NCBI GenBank assembly: GCA_037445185.1
Contig: JBBIKZ010000052.1
Coordinates: 1-16,433, forward strand
Length of the DNA stretch: 16,433 nt
Reading direction: 5' to 3'
Source: JANWZL01 sp037445185
GTDB taxonomy: Bacteria > Pseudomonadota > Gammaproteobacteria > Burkholderiales > Thiobacillaceae
Below are positions 1-7,048 of the stretch, in pieces. Position numbers and translations under genes: made by a program. How positions within the stretch are numbered: position 1 is the stretch's first letter; every line of letters starts with the position of its first letter. The notes beneath the pieces were generated by a model. It did not search any database, was not told the origin of the DNA, and worked only from the letters and a program-made list of their open reading frames with translations.

Positions 1-254
1 GCGCGTCTGGCTGCGTTGCTCCTCCTTGCGGGGGCGCCCCGTAGCGTCGTCCGAGGGGCCCCGCGTGAGCGGGGATCGGACAGCGGAGGGGATGCCGGCG
101 ACTGCCCCGGGGGCGCCCGCATCCTGCTCCGCGGTCGCATCCCCTGCGGGGCCCCTGCTCCGCGCTACGCAGTCGCCGACCCCGCGGCGTCGTCGCGCCT
201 TGCCCCCCACACGCACAAACCCGCTTTCGGGCGCGTTCAACTGAGGTTTTTAGG
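1..254 (-). mobile_element. MITE-like element, copy 1 (left part outside window)
   Basis: This is a non-autonomous inverted-repeat element with no transposase. Its visible terminus (237-254, TCAACTGAGGTTTTTAGG) is the same 18-bp inverted repeat that bounds the copy at 14470-14704. The outer 78 bp (177-254) match the reverse complement of 14470-14547 at about 75 of 78 positions by hand count. Bases 1-29 match the reverse complement of 14554-14582. Copy 1 therefore lies in the opposite orientation to copy 2. Between these blocks copy 1 has about 147 bp (30-176) where copy 2 has 6 bp. The other terminus should lie upstream of the window. If the element makes 5-bp duplications, as copy 2 did, the outer flank should read ATCAT, matching 255-259. 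The interval 1-342 holds no other gene that I can support. Confidence 0.85.
30..176. repeat. Nested inverted repeats inside MITE copy 1
   Basis: This segment is very GC-rich and folds on itself. Arms visible by eye are 40-46 with 163-169, 54-64 with 146-156 (11 bp around GGGGCCCCGC), and 88-95 with 137-144. Together they form one long imperfect hairpin. A competing pairing is 98-105 with 169-176. A local hairpin, CCCCGC-GTGA-GCGGGG (59-74), has a GNRA-type tetraloop. Copy 2 lacks this whole segment. I see no open frame here that resembles a known protein. The role is unknown; it could be a structural insertion or a fuller form of the element. Confidence 0.7.
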
Positions 255-282
255 ATCATTGGCACGGTGTGGTATGACGGTC

Positions 283-311
283 TTGGACGCGGGGGGCGGC
301 CATGCTATAGA
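283..311 (+). promoter_or_regulatory. Putative sigma70 promoter of slt (extended -10)
   Basis: TTGGAC (283-288), a 17-bp spacer and TATAGA (306-311) form a good sigma70 promoter. TG at 303-304 makes an extended -10. Transcription would begin near 318, about 25 nt before the GTG at 343. The promoter lies just downstream of the MITE terminus at 254, so slt keeps a promoter of its own. It also argues against translation starts upstream of 318. Confidence 0.6.
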
Positions 312-342
312 GTGCGGCTTTCCGCTGTGCCGCCCTCCTCTG

Positions 343-2292
343 GTGTACCGGTTCCGTCCCTCTCCGTTTCTCGCCTGCCTCCTCGCCGTCCTCATCAGCC
401 TCCCGGCCCTGGCCTGGGAAAAGGATTTCCTGGCCGCGCGTGAGGCCTATCAAAAGGGGCGCCTCGACCGCTTCGAGCAACACGCCCGCAAGCTGCCCGC
501 CGACCATCTCCTGCAGCCCTACCTCCAGTTCTGGCGGCTCAAGGCCAACAACGGCAACCCTGAGGCGCGGCAGCGTTTCATCGCGCAGTATCCGGACAGC
601 GTGCTGGCGGAGACCCTGCGTGCGGACCTGGCGCGCGAGGCGGCCCGGCGGGGGGATTGGCCGGTCTATGCCGCCTGGTCCGCCCAGCTCGCGCGCAAGG
701 ACCTGGAGCTGCAATGCCTCGACCTTATGGCCGGTCTCATGCGCGGCGAGACCCCGACACGTGCGCAGGTGCTCGCGCTCTATCGTACCGGTAGTGACCG
801 ACCCTCCGGCTGCGAGGCCCTGTTCGCGCGGCTGTTCGAACTGGGCGTGCTCACCGTGGAGGATCGCTATGCCCGCCTGCGGCTGGCCCTGGATGCCAAC
901 AATCTGCGCCTCGTGCGCGAGATCAATGCCGGCCTGCCGGAGGGCGAACGCCTTGCCGCCGACAGCCTCGCCCGCGCCCAGCGGGCGCCGGAGCGCCTGG
1001 TGGCGGAGGTGCCGGACAATCGTGCCAGGGCGGAGGTGGCGCTGTACGCCCTGACCCAGCTGGCGAAATCGGACCTGGAGGCGGCCGTTCGCCTATGGGA
1101 GAGTCACCAGGACAACTATGGCGTACTCGCGCAGCGCTACGGTTGGGGGCAGCTCGCGCTCAACGCGGCGCGCCGTCATGACGATCGCGCCCTGGCCTGG
1201 TTCGCCCGCGCCGGTATCGCGGGGCTCAGCGAGGCGCAATTGGCCTGGCGTGCCCGCGCCAGCCTGCGCGCCGGCCGCTGGGCGGAGCTTTTGCAGACCA
1301 TCCTGGCCATGCCGGCGGAGATGCAGGAGGAGGCGGTCTGGCGCTACTGGCGGGCTCGGGCGCACAAGGCGCTTGGGGCCGGCTTCCAGGCCAACCAGAT
1401 CTTCGCCCGCCTGTCGCGGGATCACCACTACTACGGCCTGCTGGCCGATGAGGAGTTGCCGGTGCGGCTGGAGACGCGGCCCGCCGACTACCGCGTGAGC
1501 GAGGACGAGGTCAGCCGGGTGGAGGCCCTGCCCGGCGTCCGGCGTGCCTTGATGCTGCGCGACATCGGGCTTGCCGCCAACGCGGTGGCCGAGTGGGACT
1601 GGACCTTACGCGATCAGGACGACGTCACGCTGCTGGCGGCGGCCGAGATCGCACGCCGTCGCCAGTGGTACGACCGGGCCATCGTCACCGCCGAGCGCAC
1701 CCGCGAACTGCACGATTTCGACCTGCGCTATCTCACGCCCTACCGCGACCTGGCCCAGGCGCGTGCGCGCGAGTTCGGCCTGGACGAGGCCTGGATCTAC
1801 GGCCTCATGCGGCAGGAATCCCGCTTCGTGGCCCATGCCCGCTCCCGGGTCGGGGCACAGGGCCTGATGCAGATCATGCCGGCCACCGCCGCCTGGATCG
1901 CCCGCCAGCTGGGTGACAAGGCGGCGGGCAGGGGCGGGGCGAGGGCCGACGTCTATCACCCCGAGACCAATGTGCATTACGGCAGTTTCTATCTCAAGCG
2001 GGTGCTCGATGACCTGCAGGGCTCGCCCGTGCTGGCCACCGCCGCCTACAACGCCGGTCCCGGCCGGGCGCGCCGCTGGCAGGCGGCCACGCCCCTGGAG
2101 GGGGCGATCTATATCGAGACCATCCCCTTTCTGGAGACGCGGGAGTACGTCAAGAAGGTGATGGCCAACGCCATGCACTACAGCCAGCGTCTGGGGCTCG
2201 CGCGCACCGCGCTGAAGGACAGGCTGGGGGTCGTACCCGCGCGACCCGGTGCCGTGACCGATCAGGCGGCGGGCGAGGGCGGCGAGGGTTAG
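343..2292 (+). CDS. slt: Soluble lytic murein transglycosylase (Slt70 family)
   Basis: This is a periplasmic exo-lytic transglycosylase that cleaves the MurNAc-GlcNAc bond of peptidoglycan to give 1,6-anhydro-muropeptides. With the GTG start at 343 the protein has 649 residues, close to E. coli Slt70. It then opens with a clean signal peptide: a basic YRFRPS n-region, a hydrophobic FLACLLAVLISLP core and an ALA cleavage site near residue 24. The middle is the alpha-helical superhelical U/L domain. The C-terminal catalytic domain carries GLMRQESRF with catalytic Glu at about residue 492, then GAQGLMQIMPATA, AAYNAGPGRARRW (about 567 on) and IETIPFLETREYV. The frame is open further upstream to position 16, but that part is MITE sequence and would bury the signal peptide. 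No clear Shine-Dalgarno precedes the GTG. It is probably first in a group with the next two genes. Confidence 0.93.
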   Translation: MYRFRPSPFLACLLAVLISLPALAWEKDFLAAREAYQKGRLDRFEQHARKLPADHLLQPYLQFWRLKANNGNPEARQRFIAQYPDSVLAETLRADLAREAARRGDWPVYAAWSAQLARKDLELQCLDLMAGLMRGETPTRAQVLALYRTGSDRPSGCEALFARLFELGVLTVEDRYARLRLALDANNLRLVREINAGLPEGERLAADSLARAQRAPERLVAEVPDNRARAEVALYALTQLAKSDLEAAVRLWESHQDNYGVLAQRYGWGQLALNAARRHDDRALAWFARAGIAGLSEAQLAWRARASLRAGRWAELLQTILAMPAEMQEEAVWRYWRARAHKALGAGFQANQIFARLSRDHHYYGLLADEELPVRLETRPADYRVSEDEVSRVEALPGVRRALMLRDIGLAANAVAEWDWTLRDQDDVTLLAAAEIARRRQWYDRAIVTAERTRELHDFDLRYLTPYRDLAQARAREFGLDEAWIYGLMRQESRFVAHARSRVGAQGLMQIMPATAAWIARQLGDKAAGRGGARADVYHPETNVHYGSFYLKRVLDDLQGSPVLATAAYNAGPGRARRWQAATPLEGAIYIETIPFLETREYVKKVMANAMHYSQRLGLARTALKDRLGVVPARPGAVTDQAAGEGGEG

Positions 2293-2356
2293 TCCCTGTG
2301 CGCCCGGTCGGGCCGAGGTTAGAATCGGCCCCTGTCCACAACCACGTTCGCTCAGC

Positions 2357-3304
2357 ATGAAACACGGGAAGATCTGCGTCATCGGCGGCGGCGGTTTCGT
2401 CGGCCACCATCTGGTCAGCCTGCTGGCGTCGCGCGGCTGCAGGGTCTGGGTGCCCACGCGCCGCCGCCAGCGCATCATCGATCTGGCCGTCCTGCCCACC
2501 GTCGAGGTGGTCGAGGCCGACGTGCACGACCCTGCCGCTTTGCGGCAACTGTTCCGGGGCATGGACGCCGTGATCAACCTGGTCGGCATCCTGCACGGCA
2601 CGCCGGCCGAGTTCGAGCGCGCGCACGTCGAGCTGCCGCGCAAGATCGCCCAGGCCTGTGTCGATGCCGGCATCCAGCGCCTGCTGCACATGAGTGCCCT
2701 GGGCGCCGACAGCGCCTCGCGCAGCCTCTATCAGCAGACCAAGGCCAGGGGCGAGGCCGAGGTGATGGCGCTCGGACGGGCGGCCGGGATCGCCGTCACC
2801 GCCTTCCGTCCCTCCGTCATCTTCGGCCCCGGAGACAGTTTCCTCAGCCTCTTCGCGCGGCTACTGAGGCTCGCGCCGGTCGTGCCGCTCGCCGGTGCCA
2901 CCGCCCGCTTCCAGCCGGTCTATGTCGGGGACGTGGCACGCGCCTTCGCCACCGCCCTGGACGAGCCGGCCACACACGACCAGGTCTATCCCCTCTGTGG
3001 CCCGCAGGTGTACACCCTGGCCGAGCTGCTCGAGCTCACCGCCCGCACGCTGGGCCTGAAGCGCTGGATCATCCCGCTCGATCAGACCCAGTCTTACCTG
3101 TTCGCCCGGCTGATGGAGCTCAAGCCCGGCAAAAAGCTCATGACGCGCGACAACTACTATGCCATGCAGCGTGACAACGTCTGCCCGGCGGGCTTCCCGG
3201 CCGTGTTCGGCCAGCCCACGGCCCTGGCGGCGGTGATCGATTACCTGCGCGGCAGCGGACCGCACCGCGGCTACGACCGCTATCGCCAGATGGCACACCG
3301 TTAG
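2357..3304 (+). CDS. NAD(P)-binding protein, complex I NDUFA9-like (atypical extended SDR)
   Basis: This is a 315-residue Rossmann-fold protein. The N-terminus has the nucleotide-binding glycine motif GGGGFVG (residues 10-16). The SDR-type YxxxK pair is present as YQQTK (Y125, K129), followed by a conserved PSVIFGPGDSF stretch. This pattern fits the bacterial NDUFA9/39-kDa-like atypical SDR group, whose substrate is generally unknown. Bacterial members are soluble or peripheral and need not belong to complex I. The start is ATG with only a weak ribosome site. It lies 64 bp after slt and 27 bp before cca in the same direction, so co-transcription is likely. I see no nuo genes nearby, so the complex I name reflects similarity, not role. 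Confidence 0.85.
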   Translation: MKHGKICVIGGGGFVGHHLVSLLASRGCRVWVPTRRRQRIIDLAVLPTVEVVEADVHDPAALRQLFRGMDAVINLVGILHGTPAEFERAHVELPRKIAQACVDAGIQRLLHMSALGADSASRSLYQQTKARGEAEVMALGRAAGIAVTAFRPSVIFGPGDSFLSLFARLLRLAPVVPLAGATARFQPVYVGDVARAFATALDEPATHDQVYPLCGPQVYTLAELLELTARTLGLKRWIIPLDQTQSYLFARLMELKPGKKLMTRDNYYAMQRDNVCPAGFPAVFGQPTALAAVIDYLRGSGPHRGYDRYRQMAHR

Positions 3305-3331
3305 CGCGGGGCGGGAGGGTCGCTGCCCGCC

Positions 3332-4582
3332 GTGAATCCTCCGTCCGTGCGTTTCCCCGACCACATCCAGGTCTATGCCGTCGGCGGCGCGGTGCGCGAC
3401 CGCCTGCTGGGGCTGCCGGTCAAGGACCGCGACTACGTGGTGGTCGGTGCCACGCCGGAGGACATGACCGCCCTGGGATTCCGGCCGGTGGGCAAGGACT
3501 TCCCCGTCTTTCTGCACCCCGTCACCCAGGAGGAATATGCGCTCGCGCGCACCGAGCGCAAGACCGCCCGCGGCTACAAGGGCTTTGCGGTCTATGCCGC
3601 GCCGGACGTCACCCTGGAGGAGGACCTGCGCCGGCGCGACCTCACCATCAACGCCATGGCCGAGGATGCACGCGGCCAGGTCATAGACCCCTACGGCGGG
3701 CAGGCGGATCTCGAGCGGCGGCTGCTGCGCCACGTCTCCCCCGCCTTTGCCGAGGACCCGGTGCGCATCCTGCGCGTGGCCCGCTTCGCCGCCCGGCTGC
3801 CGGACTTCGCGGTCGCCGCAGAGACGCTGGCGCTCATGCGCCGGATGGTCGATGCGGGCGAGGTGGACGCCCTGGTGCCGGAGCGGGTCTGGCAGGAGCT
3901 CGCGCGCGGGCTCATGGAGGTGCGGCCCTCGCGCATGCTCGCGGTGCTGCGCAGCTGCGGCGCGCTCTCTCGGCTACTGCCCGAGGTGGAACGGCTCTTC
4001 GGCGTCCCCCAGGACCCGGCGAGCCACCCCGAGATCGACACCGGCGCGCACCTGCTGTGGGTGCTGGATGCCGCCGCCGCGCGCGGCTACCCCCTTTGCG
4101 TGCGCTATGCCGCCCTGCTGCACGACGTCGGCAAGGGGCTCACGCCGCGTGCGCGCTGGCCCGACCACAGCGGTCACGAGGCGGCCGGGGTGGAGGCGGT
4201 GCGGGCGGTGAGTGCGCGGCTGCGCGTGCCGGTGGAGTGCCGCGAGCTCGCCCTGACGGTGACGCGCTGGCACGGCCTGGCGCACCAGGCCGAGCGGTTG
4301 GATGCCGCCGGGCTGCTCGATTTGCTGGAGCGCTGCGACGCCTTTCGCCGCCCGGCGCGGTTGGAGGGTTTCCTGCAGGCCTGCGCGGCGGACTTCCACG
4401 GCCGGCCGGGGTGGGAGGCACGGCCCTTTGTCCAGGCAGACCGGCTGTATCGGGCGCTCGCTGCCGCGCGCGCCGTGGATGCCGGGGCCCTGGCGCGCCG
4501 TGTGCCCGCCGCGGCCATCCCCGACGCCGTGCAGGCCGCGCGCATCGAGGCCATCGAGGCGGCCCTCCGGCCGGCGGGCTGA
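3332..4582 (+). CDS. cca: Multifunctional CCA protein (tRNA nucleotidyltransferase with HD phosphohydrolase)
   Basis: This enzyme adds and repairs the 3'-CCA end of tRNAs in the cytoplasm using CTP and ATP. The 416 residues align along their length with E. coli Cca (412). The N-terminal class II nucleotidyltransferase head has GGAVRDRLLG and the metal-binding DxD at D32/D34 (KDRDYVVVG). Then come DFPVFLHP, EEYALARTERK and RRDLTINAMA. The neck and body include HVSPAFAEDPVRILRVARFAAR. A C-terminal HD domain is present (LLHDVGKGLTP, H264-D265), the part that gives the gammaproteobacterial enzyme 2',3'-cyclic phosphodiesterase and phosphatase activity. The start is GTG at 3332, with a GGGAGGG ribosome site at 3313-3319. 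Upstream in-frame options are limited because the previous gene ends at 3304. Confidence 0.97.
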   Translation: MNPPSVRFPDHIQVYAVGGAVRDRLLGLPVKDRDYVVVGATPEDMTALGFRPVGKDFPVFLHPVTQEEYALARTERKTARGYKGFAVYAAPDVTLEEDLRRRDLTINAMAEDARGQVIDPYGGQADLERRLLRHVSPAFAEDPVRILRVARFAARLPDFAVAAETLALMRRMVDAGEVDALVPERVWQELARGLMEVRPSRMLAVLRSCGALSRLLPEVERLFGVPQDPASHPEIDTGAHLLWVLDAAAARGYPLCVRYAALLHDVGKGLTPRARWPDHSGHEAAGVEAVRAVSARLRVPVECRELALTVTRWHGLAHQAERLDAAGLLDLLERCDAFRRPARLEGFLQACAADFHGRPGWEARPFVQADRLYRALAAARAVDAGALARRVPAAAIPDAVQAARIEAIEAALRPAG

Positions 4583-4700
4583 AACCCCTGGGCAAGGTGG
4601 GGCCTAAGCCGCTTTGTAACCCAAGTCACCGAAGCCCGGCACGGTCCGGACTAGGATGACGCCATCCCCATGTGGGGTTCACAGCTGAAAGGAGATCGTC

Positions 4701-4886
4701 ATGACCACCAATGTCGGCGGTATCGACCGCATCCTGCGCATCGTCGTTGGGCTGGCCCTCGTCGTCTGGGCCATACTGGGCGGGCCCGCATGGGCCTGGA
4801 TCGGCGTGGTCCCGCTCGCCACCGGCGCGATCGGCTGGTGCCCGGTCTATCTGCCTTTCGGGATCAAGACCTGCAAGACCAAATAG
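4701..4886 (+). CDS. DUF2892 small inner-membrane protein
   Basis: This is a 61-residue protein matching the DUF2892 (YgaP-like transmembrane) pattern. It has an N-terminal NVGGIDRILRIVVGLAL motif running into a first membrane helix. A second hydrophobic segment follows (WIGVVPLATGAIGWCPVY), and it ends GIKTCKTK. Two cysteines (in GWCP and KTCK) are typical of the family. In some proteins this module is fused to a rhodanese domain; here it stands alone. Its molecular role is not known. A strong Shine-Dalgarno (AAAGGAGA, 4687-4694) supports the ATG at 4701. It lies 118 bp after cca and ends just before a good terminator, so it may be a single-gene unit. I found no convincing promoter in 4583-4700. 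Confidence 0.88.
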   Translation: MTTNVGGIDRILRIVVGLALVVWAILGGPAWAWIGVVPLATGAIGWCPVYLPFGIKTCKTK

Positions 4887-4902
4887 GCTCATGCGGCACA
4901 CA

Positions 4903-4929
4903 ACGGAGGGCATGCCCTCCGTTTTTTTA
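4903..4929 (+). terminator. Rho-independent terminator after DUF2892 gene
   Basis: A perfect 20-bp palindrome, ACGGAGGGCATGCCCTCCGT (4903-4922), is followed by a run of seven T (4922-4928). This is a textbook intrinsic terminator 16 bp after the DUF2892 stop. It sits between convergent genes. The T-run favours the + strand; read leftward, the stem is preceded by A's but not followed by a U-tract. Confidence 0.9.
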
Positions 4930-4963
4930 TGGACTCCCGCCCGGGAGGCAGGGCGGTCCGTCT

Positions 4964-5281
4964 TTACTCGTTGCTGTGACAGCGGGCGCAGTTCCCCTCG
5001 GACTTGAACGACACCGTGCCGTTGTGGCAGGCGAAGCAGTGATTCTTGCCTTCCATGTGGTCGGCCATCTTGATCTGGGCGGTGCCCTTTTTCATCTGGA
5101 AGACGGCGGTGTGGCACTTGTCGCAGGTCTGGCCCTTGTCCGCATGCAGCTTGCCGTCGAACACCACCTTGCCCAAGGGGCTCTTGGTGAATTCGACCGT
5201 CATGCCCGGCGGCACTGCCAGGGCGCTGCCGGCGAACAGGGCGGCGAACAACAGGGCAACGAAAACGCGCAGCGCTTGCAT
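4964..5281 (-). CDS. Periplasmic triheme c-type cytochrome (c7-like)
   Basis: This 105-residue precursor has a signal peptide (MQALRVFVALLFAALFAGSALA, cleavage after about 22). The mature protein is about 83 residues and carries three CxxCH heme sites: CDKCH (53-57), CFACH (82-86) and CARCH (98-102). Three other histidines (H46, H75, H81) could serve as distal ligands, so all three hemes could be bis-His ligated, as in low-potential c7/c3 cytochromes. It probably transfers electrons in the periplasm; its partner is not visible here. The start is supported by GAGGAGA about 7 nt upstream of the ATG. The gene is leftward, with an FNR-like dyad in its leader region. It lies in the same direction as ilvA, 186 bp away, but is probably expressed separately. 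Confidence 0.9.
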   Translation of the reverse strand: MQALRVFVALLFAALFAGSALAVPPGMTVEFTKSPLGKVVFDGKLHADKGQTCDKCHTAVFQMKKGTAQIKMADHMEGKNHCFACHNGTVSFKSEGNCARCHSNE

Positions 5282-5467
5282 GATGGGTCTCCTCTATCCT
5301 GTGCAAGTCGGGTGATGCGCGTTCAGGATAGCGAAAGCTCCGCGGCCAGGTGCGGCAAGTGCTGCAAACCTTGACGCAGGTCAAGAAAACGGGGCTGAGC
5401 GCAGCGCGGGCCTCAGGCCTCCGCGACGGCGCATCAACCGGCGGCGCGCCGATTGCTGGACCGCCCC
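5282..5467. other. Non-coding interval between ilvA end and cytochrome start
   Basis: This interval is 186 bp long. It holds the FNR-like dyad and the cytochrome leader. It also holds a possible weak ilvA terminator: GGGCTGAG at the ilvA stop (minus, 5474-5467) can pair with CTCAGCCC (5399-5392), which is followed by CGTTTTC. The loop is long and the T-run has only four bases, so termination here is uncertain. I see no gene in it. Confidence 0.4.
5371..5384 (-). promoter_or_regulatory. FNR/Anr/Dnr-type operator upstream of triheme cytochrome
   Basis: TTGAC-N4-GTCAA is a perfect 14-bp dyad (minus strand TTGACCTGCGTCAA) of the form bound by FNR/CRP-family anaerobic or nitric-oxide regulators. 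It lies 90 bp upstream of the cytochrome ATG. A possible -10, TATCCT (minus, 5330-5325), would put the dyad about 60 bp upstream of the start site, a class I-like position. I see no good -35, which is consistent with activator dependence. The regulator gene is not in the window. Confidence 0.6.
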
Positions 5468-6976
5468 TCAGCCCAGGAACAGCTTGTAGGCCGGATTGCG
5501 CACCTCGTTCCAGTAGCGGTAGCCCAGGCCGTCGAGGAAGCGCTGGAAATCGGCCATCTCCTCCGGCGGCACCTGGATGCCCACCAGCACCCGCCCGTAG
5601 TCGGCGCCGTGATTGCGGTAGTGGAACAGGCTGATGTTCCAGTCGTGGCTCATGCTGTTCAAAAAGCGCATCAGGGCGCCGGGCCGTTCCGGGAACTCGA
5701 AGCGATAGATCACCTCGTTCTTTGCCTGCGGGGCGCGGCCGCCCACCAGGTGGCGGATGTGCAGCTTGGCCATCTCGTTGTCGGTGAGATCGAGCACCGG
5801 CAGCGCGTGCTGCTCGAGGGTCTGCATCAGGCGCGCCACCTCGGCCCGGTCGTGCACCTGGACGCCGACGAAGACGTGCGCCACCTCGGGGTCGGCATAG
5901 CGGTAGTTGAATTCGGTGATGACGCGGCCGCCGATGAGTGAGCAGAAGGTCTTGAAGCTGCCCGGCCGCTCGGGGATGGACACCGCCAGGATGGCCTCGC
6001 GGTTTTCGCCCAGCTCGGCCCGCTCGGCGACGAAGCGCAGCCGGTCGAAGTTCATGTTGGCGCCGCTGGCGATGGCCACCAGGTGCCTGTCGCGCACGCC
6101 CTCGCGCGCCACCCAGGCCTTGAGGCCGGCCACGCCCAGCGCGCCGGCCGGCTCGAGGATGGAGCGGGTGTCCTCGAACACATCCTTGATGGCGGCGCAG
6201 ATGGCGTCGTTGTCCACCCGGACGACCTCGTCGACGTGTAGTTGACACAGCCGGAAGGTCTCCTCGCCGACCTGTTTCACCGCCACCCCGTCGGCGAAGA
6301 TGCCCACCTGGGGGAGCGCCACGCGTTCCTTCCTGCACAGCGAGCGCGCCATGGCGTCGGCGTCCTCGGGCTCCACACCGATGACCTTGATCTCGGGCCT
6401 GAGGCGCTTGAGGTAGACGGCGATGCCGGCGATGAGGCCGCCGCCGCCCACCGGCACGAACACCGCATGGACGGGGTGACGGGCCTGGCGCAGCAGTTCC
6501 ATGGCGATGGTGCCCTGGCCGGCGATGACGTCCGGGTCGTCGTAAGGATGGACGAAGGTCTTGCCCTCGGCATCGGCGATTGCCCGGGCCTGGGCATAGG
6601 CCTCGTCGTAGGCGTCGCCGTGCAGCACGACGCGGGCGCCGCGTCTGGCCACCGCCTCCACCTTGATCTGCGGCGTGGTGGCCGGCATGACGATGGTCGC
6701 CTCGCACTTAAGCACCTGCGCGGCGAGGGCCACGCCCTGGGCATGGTTGCCGGCGGAGGCCGCGACCACGCCGCGCGCGCGCTGCTCCGGTGCGAGCCCC
6801 GCCATCTTGTTGTAGGCGCCCCGCAGCTTGAAGGAGAACACGGGTTGCAGGTCCTCGCGCTTGAGCCACACCGTGTTGGCGAGCCGTCGCGAGAGGTTGT
6901 CCGCCTCCTCCAGCGGGGACTCGATGGCCACGTCATAGACGCGGGCGAGCAGGATCCTTTCCAGGTAGTCGGTCAT
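5468..6976 (-). CDS. ilvA: Threonine ammonia-lyase, biosynthetic (threonine deaminase)
   Basis: This PLP enzyme deaminates L-threonine to 2-oxobutanoate, the committed step of isoleucine synthesis. The 502 residues show a fold-type II catalytic domain with the PLP lysine in SFKLRGAYNK (K50). Further landmarks are ASAGNHAQGVA, the phosphate-binding glycine loop VGGGGLIAG, and EPAGALGVAG. The C-terminal part holds two ACT-like regulatory modules (from about 320: ILAVSIPERPGSFKTFCSLIGG; from about 415: IYRFEFPERPGALMRFLNSM). That architecture marks the long, isoleucine-inhibited, valine-responsive biosynthetic form, not the short catabolic TdcB. It diverges from rpiA across 72 bp, an arrangement also known in Pseudomonas. 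No clear ribosome site precedes the ATG. Confidence 0.97.
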   Translation of the reverse strand: MTDYLERILLARVYDVAIESPLEEADNLSRRLANTVWLKREDLQPVFSFKLRGAYNKMAGLAPEQRARGVVAASAGNHAQGVALAAQVLKCEATIVMPATTPQIKVEAVARRGARVVLHGDAYDEAYAQARAIADAEGKTFVHPYDDPDVIAGQGTIAMELLRQARHPVHAVFVPVGGGGLIAGIAVYLKRLRPEIKVIGVEPEDADAMARSLCRKERVALPQVGIFADGVAVKQVGEETFRLCQLHVDEVVRVDNDAICAAIKDVFEDTRSILEPAGALGVAGLKAWVAREGVRDRHLVAIASGANMNFDRLRFVAERAELGENREAILAVSIPERPGSFKTFCSLIGGRVITEFNYRYADPEVAHVFVGVQVHDRAEVARLMQTLEQHALPVLDLTDNEMAKLHIRHLVGGRAPQAKNEVIYRFEFPERPGALMRFLNSMSHDWNISLFHYRNHGADYGRVLVGIQVPPEEMADFQRFLDGLGYRYWNEVRNPAYKLFLG

Positions 6977-6985
6977 GCGGCAGGT

Positions 6986-7013
6986 TTGAAACGTGCGCGA
7001 ATGGCGCTATTCT
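6986..7013 (+). promoter_or_regulatory. Putative sigma70 promoter of rpiA
   Basis: TTGAAA (6986-6991), a 16-bp spacer and TATTCT (7008-7013) form a plausible promoter. A start near 7020 would leave a leader of about 29 nt to the rpiA ATG. It lies in the 72-bp divergent region shared with ilvA. Confidence 0.45.
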
Positions 7014-7048
7014 CGGGCTTTTGGCGACAAGTGGATAGAGAAGGGACC

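Noticed and set aside
53..81. CRISPR array at the left edge
   Set aside because: Only one repeat-like core is present, with no regular second copy or spacer. It lies inside a structured mobile element.
16..342. N-terminal extension of slt (starts at 16 or 274)
   Set aside because: Most of the extension is MITE sequence, it precedes the likely promoter, and it would bury the signal peptide.
4583..4700. tRNA or promoter before the DUF2892 gene
   Set aside because: There is no cloverleaf, and no -35/-10 pair with acceptable spacing was found. Only the ribosome site is convincing.
4626..6707. Long - strand open frame of 693 codons across ilvA and the cytochrome
   Set aside because: It is a different frame of ilvA and the triheme cytochrome, both of which are unmistakable in their own frames.
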